Assembly (NCBI GenBank): GCA_902384795.1
Contig: CABMDC010000018.1
Location: 44,602-108,601, forward strand
DNA length: 64,000 nt
From: Candidatus Gugararchaeum adminiculabundum
Lineage (GTDB): Archaea > Micrarchaeota > Micrarchaeia > Burarchaeales > Gugararchaeaceae
Direction: 5' to 3'
Position 1 is the stretch's first letter; every line of letters begins with the position of its first letter. Below, in pieces: positions 40,493-49,122 of this stretch. The notes beneath the pieces were generated by a model. That model did not search any database. It had not been told where the DNA came from and saw only the letters and a list, made by a program, of their open reading frames with translations. A program made the position numbers and the translations under genes.

Positions 40493-42334
40493 TTATTGTT
40501 TTGGATTTTGCTTCCAGTAGAGTGTGTTATAGCCGTTTTCAAACGCGCGTATGCTTGCCACAACTATGTCTGGGTTGGTGCCCTTGCCATAGACTTTGTT
40601 CTTGTGCTTGTCCTGCAGGGTCATGGAAACGTCAACCGTGGCTTCAGTGCCACCGGTGTTGATGTCCACATGGTAATCGGTCAGTGAGAAATCAAAATCA
40701 GTGAGAACCTTGCGGATTGCGTTTATTGCCGCGTCAACAGGGCCGTCTCCTGTGCTTTCCAAATCATATTTCTTGCCCTTGTAGCCGACCGTAACTTCGG
40801 CTTTGGGCTTTTCATGCGCGCTGTCGGTTATTGAATAGTCGAGAACCTTGAGAATGCGCTTCTCCTGTTTTATTCTGGAGAGCGCTGCTTCGATTATGAG
40901 CTTGAGGTCGCTCTTGGTAACGCGCTTTCCTTTCTTTGTGAATTCGCCGATTTCCAGGAGAACGTCCTTGATTTCATCCTCGCCCAATTTCACATTGAAG
41001 AGTTTCACTACTGTTTCGCGCAATTGCTTTAGCTCTGGGATTGTGGAGAAAATTAATTGGTCTTTTTCTTCCCTGCGAACAGGGGCGCGCAGATTGTAAA
41101 GTTGCTGGGTTATGAATTTGGAAACCTCTGCTTCAACCGGTTCCACTGCAGGAGGATAGGTGAGTCCGCTGAGCGCTGCGCGCGGGTCCTTGAGCCCATT
41201 GCCGGTTAGAATCGCCACCACCGTGCCCGTGAGCTTGCCCTTGAGTTTGTGGATCGCCGCTATGCTGGCTGCTGCGCTCGGCTCTGCGAAAATGGAATCG
41301 GATTTGCCTATGAGCTGCTGGGCTTCCAGCATGTCGCCGTCGGAAACCGAAAGCGCGAGGCCGTTGGATTCGCGCAGAGCTGTGAGCGCCTTGTCTCCGT
41401 CCAGCGGGTCGCCTGCTGCTATCGCAGTGGCGATGGTGTCCGGCTTTTCAATGGGAGTTATTTTTGCAGTCTTCAGGGGATTGTTGAAAGCCGTAACTAC
41501 TGGGGGGCAGCCGTCTGCCTGGACTCCAACTAAGTGCGGAAGCTTGCCTGAAACTATTCCCAAATCCCTGAATTCCTTGAAGCCTTTCCAAATACCTGCG
41601 AGATGCGTGCCGCAGCCGATGGGGACTATTACCCAGTCCGGGAATTTCCAGCCAAGCTGCTCTGCTATTTCGAATGCAGTGGATTTTTGTCCCTCTACGC
41701 GGAAAGCATAGTCGCCCGTAAGACGATAGTCGTATTTTTTGCTGATTACTTCGGTGATGCGCGAAGCATCGGAATAGGTGCCTTTTATTTGGAGAACGCG
41801 TGCGCCGTAGGAAAGTGTTTGTGCGAGCTTTCCGAGCGCGGTTCCTTCAGGGACGAATACGTAGCAGGGGAGGTTGACTTTTGAGGAATAGGCCGAAACG
41901 CTGGCAGCCATGTTGCCCGTGGAAGCGACTGTGATCACCTTGGCCGAGTTCTCCACTGCTTTTGTGAGCTCGACCATGGATCCCCGGTCCTTGAAAGCGC
42001 CGGTCGGGTTCATGCCTTCGTTTTTTATCTTTAGGTCAAAGCCGAATTCATCGGAAAGTGTTTTTGACGAGTAAAGGGGCGTGCCGCCTTCGTCCAGGCT
42101 GACGATTTTCTTGTAATTCAAAATTGGGTAGAATGCTAGGTATTTGAGAGCCGAAATTGGAGCCGAGCGCAGAGTTTGCTGGTTGAGGCGCTCGCTGACC
42201 TGTTCGTAATCGTAAACCACGTCGAGTGCGCCGCCGCACTTCAGGCAGCGGCAGTAGGTTTGGTCCTCGGTAAAACTAGCTTTGCAGTGAATGCACTTCA
42301 GTTCATAGAGTTTGTTGGCTGATAATGTAACCAC
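40493..42334 (-). CDS. thrC: Threonine synthase fused to a LeuA-type allosteric domain
   Basis: Residues 1-400 are a PLP fold-type II threonine synthase: N-terminal zinc ribbon (CIHCKASF, CRCLKCGG), the PLP lysine in GAFKDRGSMVELTKA (about residue 115), VASTGNMAASVSAYSS and the glycine-rich VPIGCGTHLAGIW. Residues about 410-505 are a helical linker. Residues about 510-605 match the LeuA dimerisation/allosteric domain: STGDGPVDAAINAIRKVL, VDINTGGTEATVDVS and PDIVVASIRAFENG align with the C termini of both LeuA-like proteins in this window. This predicts feedback control by an amino acid. Last gene of the ychF-aroDE-aroK-thrC operon, 7 bases after aroK. Confidence 0.9.
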   Translation of the reverse strand: MVTLSANKLYELKCIHCKASFTEDQTYCRCLKCGGALDVVYDYEQVSERLNQQTLRSAPISALKYLAFYPILNYKKIVSLDEGGTPLYSSKTLSDEFGFDLKIKNEGMNPTGAFKDRGSMVELTKAVENSAKVITVASTGNMAASVSAYSSKVNLPCYVFVPEGTALGKLAQTLSYGARVLQIKGTYSDASRITEVISKKYDYRLTGDYAFRVEGQKSTAFEIAEQLGWKFPDWVIVPIGCGTHLAGIWKGFKEFRDLGIVSGKLPHLVGVQADGCPPVVTAFNNPLKTAKITPIEKPDTIATAIAAGDPLDGDKALTALRESNGLALSVSDGDMLEAQQLIGKSDSIFAEPSAAASIAAIHKLKGKLTGTVVAILTGNGLKDPRAALSGLTYPPAVEPVEAEVSKFITQQLYNLRAPVRREEKDQLIFSTIPELKQLRETVVKLFNVKLGEDEIKDVLLEIGEFTKKGKRVTKSDLKLIIEAALSRIKQEKRILKVLDYSITDSAHEKPKAEVTVGYKGKKYDLESTGDGPVDAAINAIRKVLTDFDFSLTDYHVDINTGGTEATVDVSMTLQDKHKNKVYGKGTNPDIVVASIRAFENGYNTLYWKQNPKQ

Positions 42335-42341
42335 CGAGTTG

Positions 42342-42857
42342 TCACTTCTTTTGTTTTGCTGTTTTTAAATAGGTTAGTATTTTTTCAACGACTTTCTCCT
42401 GAGTCAGGTTGTCGGTGGCGATTTGCACGTCGGCTTTTTCATAGAATGGCTTGCGGAATTCCAGGAGCTCCTTGATTTTGCCGTAAGGGTCTTGGGTTGC
42501 GAGCAATGGGCGGCTGGTGTCGGTTTTGATGCGCGCGAAAATCGTGTCAGCGGTCGCAGTGAGGCAGATTATGATTGTGCTTTTCTTTAGGCGGTTTATG
42601 TTTTCATCAAACAGGACTACGCCGCCCCCGCAGGAAATTACCTGGTTCTGAAATCTGCAGACCTGGTCAACCGCCTGTTTTTCCAATGAGCGGAAGTGCT
42701 GCTCGCCCTTGTCCTCGAAAATTTCCGGAATCCTTTTGCCTGCGTTCTTTTCAATCACATCGTCTAGGTCTACGAAGCGCAGGCCTAGTTTTTTGGCTAG
42801 CAACTGGCCCACAGTGGTTTTGCCAGTGCCCATGAATCCTACTAAAGCAATGTTCAT
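42342..42857 (-). CDS. aroK: Shikimate kinase, bacterial P-loop type
   Basis: It phosphorylates shikimate. Walker A GFMGTGKTTVGQLLA at residue 7, DLDDVIEKNAG (shikimate-binding aspartate), FRSLEKQAV and CGGGVVL are those of bacterial AroK/AroL. Most archaea use an unrelated GHMP-family shikimate kinase, so this is a likely bacterial acquisition. The length is 171. It is encoded 17 bases after aroDE in the same operon. Confidence 0.93.
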   Translation of the reverse strand: MNIALVGFMGTGKTTVGQLLAKKLGLRFVDLDDVIEKNAGKRIPEIFEDKGEQHFRSLEKQAVDQVCRFQNQVISCGGGVVLFDENINRLKKSTIIICLTATADTIFARIKTDTSRPLLATQDPYGKIKELLEFRKPFYEKADVQIATDNLTQEKVVEKILTYLKTAKQKK

Positions 42858-42874
42858 TGAATCAACTCGTTGGA

Positions 42875-44371
42875 TTATTTCTTTGCGCTAAGTGATTTTT
42901 TCACTGCATCACGCATGATGTTTATGTTAGGAGTTTCTCCTGTAAACAACTTAAATGCCTCTGCCCCCTGCTGAACGAGCATTTCGGAACCATCAAGCGT
43001 TTTCCATCCTGCGGATTTGGCTTTCTTTAGGAATTGGGTTCCCTTGGGCGAGTAAACCAGGTCGAAAGCGATTGGAGCCCCGTTGCCCTTTGCCTTGGCT
43101 TTTGGAAATTTGGAAATTGGGGAAACATCGGATTTGAGGCCGAGCGAGGTTGCGTTGATTATTATTTTGAAATCTGAAAGAATTTTTGGATTGCGCAGGC
43201 TGCTGAAAGGAAGTGTTTTGCAGTTGAAATCGCGCGCGAGCGCTAGGGATTTGGATTCAGTCCTGTTTGTGAGGGTGATGTCTGCTTCCTGTTTCCATAA
43301 ACCGTAAACTGCTGCCCTGCCTGCGCCGCCTGCGCCGATTAACAGGACTTTTTTTGCCTTGAGAATCGGGTCTAGTTGCTTTAGGGAAAAGGAAACGCCC
43401 AGGGAATCGGTGTTGTGGCCAAAGGCGCGAGTGTTCTGAATTGTGACTGTGTTCACTGCGCCAATCCGGGAAGCATGTTTGTCTGTGAAATCCATGAACT
43501 GCATTACTGAAACCTTGTGCGGGATTGTCACATTGAAGCCGTTGATGCCAAGGGATTTGCACATGAATGTGAAATCCTTGAGAAGCTCAGGTGGGACGCG
43601 CTGTTTCATGTAAAATGATTTTAGGCCCAGGTGATTGATGGCCGCGTTCTGCATTTGCGGTGAAAGGCTGTGGTCGATTGGATCTCCGATTACCATGAGA
43701 ATGCCCGAGGCATCGGGCCGGTTTGCGAGCTGGGTGAACGCCTGGCGCAGTTCGACAGCCGGAATTTGGCCAGGGGCAGTTCCGCTTGCCTTGTCCAGTG
43801 AAGCGAATGTGAATTCCGCCCCGAAAGTGCAGGAAAGGATGCGGGAGATTGGGCCGAATTCGCCCATGCAGAATGAAACTATGGGAGAAGTGGAAAGCTT
43901 GACTAAATTGAGAGTGGAGAGGTTGTCAAAGAAGCGCTCGGCTGTGCCGATTATTTTGCAGACATCAGCGCCTTTGGCCGCCATTTGCTTCTGGAGCTTC
44001 TGAAGCTCCGGGACACTGGGGATGTTTTTTGGAAAGTGTTTGGAAAGGATTAGTTTGGCTCCGCTGGCTTTCACCTGTTTTGTGAAATCTTTGGAAAATT
44101 TGGCATCGAATTCCAGGTCGACGTAAGTGAAATTGTGGGAAGCGACTAACTGGGAGAAAAGTTTCTCGCGCTGGATTTCGGTTCCTTTGAAATTTCCTAA
44201 CTCCCATTTTGGCCGCAGGGTGGCGATGAGCTGTTTGCTTGTTTTTAGCTTCTTGAGCTGCGCTAGATCGCGCTTGGTGAAAAAGTCAAGCCTGAGCTCT
44301 ATAATGTCGGCTAGTGCCTCTGCTTTTTTCAGCTGTTTGAGAGAGGTTATGGGTACAGCGATTTTTGCCAT
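42875..44371 (-). CDS. aroDE: Bifunctional 3-dehydroquinate dehydratase / shikimate dehydrogenase
   Basis: It carries out two successive steps of aromatic amino-acid synthesis. Residues 1-215 are type I dehydroquinase: IIELRLDFF, LILSKHF (catalytic His), ADVCKIIGTAE (Schiff-base Lys) and FCMGEFGPISRI. Residues about 225-495 are shikimate dehydrogenase: VIGDPIDHSLSPQMQNAA, NVTIPHK, HNTDSLG and LIGAGGAGRAAVYGL. Such a fusion is best known in plants and some bacteria. The start is placed at the ATG before AKIAVP; an in-frame GTG three codons earlier is possible. It lies between ychF and aroK in an operon. Confidence 0.93.
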   Translation of the reverse strand: MAKIAVPITSLKQLKKAEALADIIELRLDFFTKRDLAQLKKLKTSKQLIATLRPKWELGNFKGTEIQREKLFSQLVASHNFTYVDLEFDAKFSKDFTKQVKASGAKLILSKHFPKNIPSVPELQKLQKQMAAKGADVCKIIGTAERFFDNLSTLNLVKLSTSPIVSFCMGEFGPISRILSCTFGAEFTFASLDKASGTAPGQIPAVELRQAFTQLANRPDASGILMVIGDPIDHSLSPQMQNAAINHLGLKSFYMKQRVPPELLKDFTFMCKSLGINGFNVTIPHKVSVMQFMDFTDKHASRIGAVNTVTIQNTRAFGHNTDSLGVSFSLKQLDPILKAKKVLLIGAGGAGRAAVYGLWKQEADITLTNRTESKSLALARDFNCKTLPFSSLRNPKILSDFKIIINATSLGLKSDVSPISKFPKAKAKGNGAPIAFDLVYSPKGTQFLKKAKSAGWKTLDGSEMLVQQGAEAFKLFTGETPNINIMRDAVKKSLSAKK

Positions 44372-44387
44372 ATGGTTCACTAGGTCG

Positions 44388-45551
44388 CTATTTACCGGCT
44401 ACTATTTTTATTATATCCCCAGGCTGCAGCTGGTAGTCCTTGCCAACGCGCATCTTTGTCCTGCAGTTGACTGCGCTTATGAAATGCTTGGCTAAATCAG
44501 TGTGAATTTTGGCTGCTAAATCGAGTGGAGTGGAACCGCGCGGGAGAAGGAAGGAATCGGGGAGGACTTTGCCGAAATTGTTGCAGAATTTTGACTCGTC
44601 CTCAACAGGGTAGACTTCGATGAGGTCAAGGAGCTCCTGAACCGCGGCATTGATGCATTGCTGGACTCCTGTGCCGCCCCACTGCTTCATTACGCCGCGG
44701 ATTTTGTCCAGGGCGTGTTTTTGCGCTGGGTTGACATTGACTTCTGTGAAATCTGCTGCACCGGGAGTGTAATGGATTAAACCTTTGTCAGCAGCTTTGC
44801 GCAGGGCGAGTTCTCCGTCGGCAAAACAGGGGATTATTATCTTGTCCGGGAAGCGCTCCTTTAATTTTTTATAATTTTCTTTTGCTCCGGGGAGGTCGAT
44901 TTTGTTTGCCGCAATGATGACTGGTTTGGAAACTTTGCGCACTTCCTGGGAAAATGAAAAGCGCTCTTCTTCTGTCCAATTCATTTTCTCGGTTGCGAGC
45001 CCGAGCTGTTCGGCTATGGAGATTGTTTCTTTTTCTGAAACATGCAAGCCGGAAAGGATTTTTGCAACGTCCTGGATGTTTTTGCCCTTGAGCTTTGGCC
45101 AGGCGCGCTTTAGAATGCCGTCAATCCAGAATTCGATTTCTTTTTCAAGGAACAGGATTTCTTCGGCTGGGTCGAAATTGGGCGAGGGGTTGCCTTCGCA
45201 GTTGGTGTTGCCGCTGGCATCGATTATCTGGATGAGCGCGTCTGCTTCGCTCAGGTTGCCAAGGAATTCGTTGCCCATGCCTTTGCCCTCGTGCGCGCCG
45301 GGAACCAGGCCGGCCACATCGATCATGTTGATAGGAATTAAACGGATGCCGTTTTCGCATCTTGAGTTGTGCGGGTCGCATTTTTGCAAGTGAAGCGAGA
45401 GGTGCGGGCAGGTTGCCTGGAAGTAGGTGACACCCTTGTTCGGGTCAATGGTGGTGAAGGGGTAGTCTGCGATTTTGGCCTGAACCAAGGTGGCTGCGCT
45501 AAACAGGGTGCTCTTGCCTTTGTTGGGTGCGCCCACTACTCCGAGAAGCAT
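44388..45551 (-). CDS. ychF: OBG-family GTPase, YchF-like, with TGS domain
   Basis: P-loop GVVGAPNKGKSTLFSAAT at the N terminus, switch regions YPFTTIDPNKG and INMIDVAGLVPGAHEGKGMGNEFL, and AANKIDL (G4) mark an OBG-type translation-associated NTPase. A helical insert (residues about 125-210) and a C-terminal TGS domain (LPRGSTPLDLAAKIHTDLAKHFI, QPGDIIKIV) follow. The length is 387. It likely binds ribosomes. It is divergent from rfcL, with starts about 50 bases apart, and heads the aro-thr operon. Confidence 0.88.
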   Translation of the reverse strand: MLLGVVGAPNKGKSTLFSAATLVQAKIADYPFTTIDPNKGVTYFQATCPHLSLHLQKCDPHNSRCENGIRLIPINMIDVAGLVPGAHEGKGMGNEFLGNLSEADALIQIIDASGNTNCEGNPSPNFDPAEEILFLEKEIEFWIDGILKRAWPKLKGKNIQDVAKILSGLHVSEKETISIAEQLGLATEKMNWTEEERFSFSQEVRKVSKPVIIAANKIDLPGAKENYKKLKERFPDKIIIPCFADGELALRKAADKGLIHYTPGAADFTEVNVNPAQKHALDKIRGVMKQWGGTGVQQCINAAVQELLDLIEVYPVEDESKFCNNFGKVLPDSFLLPRGSTPLDLAAKIHTDLAKHFISAVNCRTKMRVGKDYQLQPGDIIKIVAGK

Positions 45552-45599
45552 GGTTAGAGTTAGGGCTGGTTAGAATTAATAGCCTTACATGAGAAAGAA

Positions 45600-47075
45600 A
45601 TGTGTATGATTTGGGCCGAAAAACACTCGCCAAAAGACATAGACGAAGTCGCTGGAAACCAGGACGCGCGCGAGGAGATCAAGCGCTGGGCATTGGACTG
45701 GCAGCGAGGAAAGGTGGGCGAGCCTTTGCTTATTTACGGGCCCGCGGGGAATGGAAAAACCAGCGCAGCCAAGGCCATTGCCAGAACAATGCAATGGGAA
45801 ATCGTTGAGATGAACGCCGGGGATTTGCGGGATAAGGAAAGTGTGGAAAGAATTGTTGGAAGCGCGTCAACCTCGAACACCCTGAGCGGGGGGAGAAAAT
45901 TGATTTTGATCGATGAGGTGGATAGTATTGGAAGGAATGACAGGGGAGGAAGCCCGGCGATTGTTGACCTGATGAAAAATGCCAAGCAGCCGGTGATCCT
46001 GACCTGCAACGAACTTTACGCCAAGAACATGGCGAGCATAAGAGGGGAAAGCAGGAAATTGGAATTCAAAAAAGTGAATGTGAGCACCATCAGGAACGTG
46101 CTCAAAAAAATTGCTGAGAAGGAGAACCGCGAAATTGACGAGCAGAATTTGGAGGCAATCGCCAAAAATAGCAGCGGGGATCTCCGGTCGGCGATCAATG
46201 ATTTGCAGGCGAATTTGGTTGGGGGGGAAGACGCGCGCAACAGGAAACGGAACATATTCGAGACCATGGGAGCGATTTTGAAAACCATGGATTACAAAAA
46301 AGCGCGAAGCGCGGGCATGGAAGCGGATGTAGACCGGGACATGCTCAAAGCGTGGACAGAAGAAAATATTCCTTTGGAGTATGAGGACTGGGGGGATAAC
46401 GCCAAAGCGTTTGAGGCAATGAGCAGGGCGGATGTTTTTGACGGGAGAATACTGAGAAGGCAACAGTGGGGTTTGCTTAGGTATTCGGGGGATTTGTCAA
46501 GTGCTGGCGTCGCGCTGGCGAAGAAAGAGACTTATCATAAATTTACAAAATATTCTTATCCAAGCAAGATTAGAACTCTGGGAGCGAACAAAGGCGAGCG
46601 CGCAAAACGAAAGGAGATTTGTAAAAAAATCGGAAGGGTTTGCTCCTGTTCGATTAAGGAAGCGCAGAAATATTTGCCCCTGGTTGCATTGATGGGCGAG
46701 CAGAATTTGATTGGTTTGAAAAATCTTTTTGGGTTTGAGGAAGAGGAGCTCGCGTTCCTGATCAAGGCCACGGAAGCCAAGGTGCAGAAAATTTTGAAAG
46801 GCGAAGTGAAAGAGGAGAAGCCGAAAAAAGAAAAGAAAGCGAAAAAGAGCGAGAGGGAGAAAGGAGAAGGCAAAGAAGAGGACAAAAAGAAAGAAGCCGA
46901 AGAAAAAGAAAATGCTGATTCTGAGATCGAAAAAGTGACAAAAGAGATTGGGGTTCCTGAAAAAGAAGCAAAGGAAACTAAAAACAAGAGGGGAACCGCT
47001 GAGCAGAAAGGAAAGGAAAAAGAGGCCAAAGAGCCGGTTAAGAAGAACAACGCGACTTTAGATCAGTTCTTCTAG
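45600..47075 (+). CDS. rfcL: Replication factor C large subunit
   Basis: This clamp-loader subunit opens PCNA onto DNA. Residues 1-230 are AAA+: WAEKHSPKDIDEVAGNQDAR, Walker A IYGPAGNGKTSAAKA, Walker B KLILIDEVDSIG, sensor 1 TCNE and SGDLRSAINDLQA. A helical collar domain follows, then a very lysine/glutamate-rich tail (residues about 395-480) and a terminal PIP-like motif NATLDQFF for PCNA binding. TATA-like AGAATTAATAG precedes the ATG by about 25 bases. The small-subunit gene is not in the window. This is the last strongly G-rich plus-strand gene before the skew change. Confidence 0.94.
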   Translation: MCMIWAEKHSPKDIDEVAGNQDAREEIKRWALDWQRGKVGEPLLIYGPAGNGKTSAAKAIARTMQWEIVEMNAGDLRDKESVERIVGSASTSNTLSGGRKLILIDEVDSIGRNDRGGSPAIVDLMKNAKQPVILTCNELYAKNMASIRGESRKLEFKKVNVSTIRNVLKKIAEKENREIDEQNLEAIAKNSSGDLRSAINDLQANLVGGEDARNRKRNIFETMGAILKTMDYKKARSAGMEADVDRDMLKAWTEENIPLEYEDWGDNAKAFEAMSRADVFDGRILRRQQWGLLRYSGDLSSAGVALAKKETYHKFTKYSYPSKIRTLGANKGERAKRKEICKKIGRVCSCSIKEAQKYLPLVALMGEQNLIGLKNLFGFEEEELAFLIKATEAKVQKILKGEVKEEKPKKEKKAKKSEREKGEGKEEDKKKEAEEKENADSEIEKVTKEIGVPEKEAKETKNKRGTAEQKGKEKEAKEPVKKNNATLDQFF

Positions 47076-47221
47076 TCTTCTAATTCTCGGTTTCGCGCGC
47101 GAGACCCCCTGGCCCCGTACTTCTGATAATACTATAACCAATACGCCGCGTTTTGAGCTTCTTTTTGGTTTTCTAGTTCGTTTTGGTTTTAGATAGAGTA
47201 GATAGGATAGATATATATAGT

Positions 47222-47241
47222 TATGTAACTATAGTTACATA
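47222..47241. promoter_or_regulatory. 20-bp perfect palindrome at replichore boundary
   Basis: TATGTAACTATAGTTACATA is fully self-complementary. It begins about 10 bases after a TATATATAG TATA-like run and ends 12 bases before the ATG at 47253, so it covers the expected start of transcription. It may be an operator for a dimeric protein. Its arms around a CTATAG centre also resemble the arm-spacer-arm layout of XerC/D or XerA dif sites, and it sits at the strand-composition switch. Confidence 0.5.
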
Positions 47242-47252
47242 TAGGTTATATT

Positions 47253-47489
47253 ATGTTGATTTATGTCTATGACTTGAAAATCCGAGGTTTGAAGGAGTAT
47301 AACACACTCAAAAGGCGGTTTTATTACAATTTGAAGCACTCTTCAATCGCCGCTTCTCCCTGGAAAACCAAATCAGTCCTCTTTGTCAAAGACGACCTGG
47401 AAACAGCCGCGGATACCTTTTTCAAGCGCTACACCGGCTTTGTCGAGGTTTACAAGGCAAGAGTTTCAGACCTGGAAAGCGTTGTCTAA
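47253..47489 (+). CDS. Small protein of possible Cas2/VapD-like ferredoxin fold, 78 aa
   Basis: The sequence MLIYVYDLK, then EYNTLKRRFYYNLKHS, then KTKSVLFVKDDLETAADTFFKRY and GFVEVYKARVSD has the beta-alpha-beta-beta-alpha-beta rhythm of Cas2-like proteins (acidic residue after the first strand, arginines in helix 1). No CRISPR array or other cas gene is in the window, so it is not a CRISPR component here; VapD-like mRNA interferases share this fold. The fold assignment is an inference. A palindrome covers its promoter. Confidence 0.6.
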   Translation: MLIYVYDLKIRGLKEYNTLKRRFYYNLKHSSIAASPWKTKSVLFVKDDLETAADTFFKRYTGFVEVYKARVSDLESVV

Positions 47490-47544
47490 GGCAGAGCCAG
47501 GTTCCAGAACATTATCGGAAGTATGGGGGGAGGGTCTTACTTCC

Positions 47545-48999
47545 CTAAATAAGCAGGTTAATTCCTCGCAAAACCGCTTCCACACTAGCCATTACAATAT
47601 CGGTTTCAGCTGCGCTGGCGCTCACTTCCCGGTCGCCTTTCTTCATCTTCACCTTGACATGCACGAGCGCGTTGGCGCCCCCAGTAATCGCGTCCACCTT
47701 GTACTCGGTCAGCTTGACATTCGTGCCGCCCAGGGCCTTTTCAATGGCACTAATGGCAGCATCCACCGGCCCGTCGCCAATCCCAGCGACGACCTTAACC
47801 TCGCCATTAATCTTCAGTTTCACGCTCGCGGTCGGCGTCACCCTGTTCCCGGTGAACGCAGTGAACTCTTCCAGCTTCACCTTAGCCTCGTGCTGCTCGC
47901 CCAGAATATCATAAACAATCGCGTGCAAATCCGCGTCAGTCACTTCCTTTCCCTTATCCCCCAATTCTTTCACCTTCGCAATGGCGCGCTCCAGCTGCGT
48001 GTCGCTAAATCTAACCCCCATCTGTTCAACCTTTGCTTTCACACCCGCTCTCCCCGAATGCTTTCCAAACGAGAATCTCCTCTTTTGCCCAACCATCTCC
48101 GGGGTAATCGGCTCATAGGTGGACGCGTGCTTCAGCACCCCATCTACATGAATCCCGCTCTCATGCGCAAACGCGTTATCCCCGACCAGCGGTTTGTTCG
48201 CGTGCAAAGTCAGACCGGTAAGTGTTTCAACAACTTTGGACAATTCACTTAGTTTTTTCAACTCAACAGTTCTCACATCATAGAAATATTTCAGGTCAAG
48301 CGCCAATTCTTCAAGCGGGCAATTTCCCGCGCGCTCTCCCAACCCATTCACAGTTACATGCAACTCACTCGCCCCGCCCCTGAACGCAGCAAGCGAATTC
48401 GCGACCCCCAAACCCAAATCATTGTGCCCGTGGAAAGCAACAGGCACTTTTAATTTTTCCACCAACAATTTGTAAATTCCAAAAGTAATTTCCGGGTTCC
48501 AGACTCCGACCGTGTCGCAAACACAAACCCTGTCCGCTTTCGCAGCAATCCCTGCAGAAAAAATCTCCACCAGCGAATTGAACTCGGTCCTGCTCCCATC
48601 CTCGGCCAACACTTCCACTTTCAATCCATGCGCCTTTGCATATGTAACAAGTTCCCCAGTAAGCGCAACCACTTCTTGTTTAGTCTTCTTCAATTTCTTT
48701 TCAATGTGCAGATCACTTGTCGGCACCACCAGTGAAAGCGTATTAACATCCGTCCCAAGCGCGTCATCAATATCCTTTTTCATGGCGCGCGCAAACGAAG
48801 AAGTGTCAGCGCGCAGCCCCTCTTTCACAATCGCCTTCATCGCCTGTTTTTCCCCGACACTGGCGCACGCGCTTCCCAGCTCGATAATGTCCACGCCGAT
48901 CTCATCCAGCTTGCGCGCAATGGCCATTCTTTTTTCCAAAGTCAGCGAAACGCCCGGGGTCTGCTCCCCATCCCGAAGCGTAGTGTCCAAAATCAGCAT
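47545..48999 (-). CDS. cimA: Citramalate synthase-like LeuA family enzyme
   Basis: It is predicted to condense pyruvate and acetyl-CoA to (R)-citramalate for isoleucine synthesis. ILDTTLRDGEQTPGVSLT opens the protein, IIELGSACASVGEK and SLVVPTSDLHI follow, and metal-site FHGHNDLGLG and GDNAFAHESGIHVDG are intact. The IELGSA, VPTS and HESGIHVDG details resemble archaeal CimA more than the leuA at 8954. The C-terminal allosteric domain has IGDGPVDAAISAIEKAL and VDAITGGANALVHV. The length is 484. A 2-isopropylmalate role cannot be excluded. TATA (CCTTTTTAG) lies about 30 bases upstream. Confidence 0.8.
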   Translation of the reverse strand: MLILDTTLRDGEQTPGVSLTLEKRMAIARKLDEIGVDIIELGSACASVGEKQAMKAIVKEGLRADTSSFARAMKKDIDDALGTDVNTLSLVVPTSDLHIEKKLKKTKQEVVALTGELVTYAKAHGLKVEVLAEDGSRTEFNSLVEIFSAGIAAKADRVCVCDTVGVWNPEITFGIYKLLVEKLKVPVAFHGHNDLGLGVANSLAAFRGGASELHVTVNGLGERAGNCPLEELALDLKYFYDVRTVELKKLSELSKVVETLTGLTLHANKPLVGDNAFAHESGIHVDGVLKHASTYEPITPEMVGQKRRFSFGKHSGRAGVKAKVEQMGVRFSDTQLERAIAKVKELGDKGKEVTDADLHAIVYDILGEQHEAKVKLEEFTAFTGNRVTPTASVKLKINGEVKVVAGIGDGPVDAAISAIEKALGGTNVKLTEYKVDAITGGANALVHVKVKMKKGDREVSASAAETDIVMASVEAVLRGINLLI

Positions 49000-49122
49000 G
49001 TGATTACCGAGGGTATTTCCCCCTGCGAACTAAAAAGGCTTACCCTCTCGTTTCCACTAGCATTCTAAATAAAAATAAAATTAGAGAAATAAAAGAAAAC
49101 AAAAAGAAAGGCAATCATTCGT

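Noticed and set aside
46556..47050. Long serine/phenylalanine-rich minus-strand ORF
   Set aside because: It is the antisense shadow of the lysine/glutamate-rich tail of RfcL.
47253..47489. A CRISPR-Cas remnant
   Set aside because: No direct-repeat array or other cas gene is visible in the window; Cas2-like folds occur outside CRISPR.
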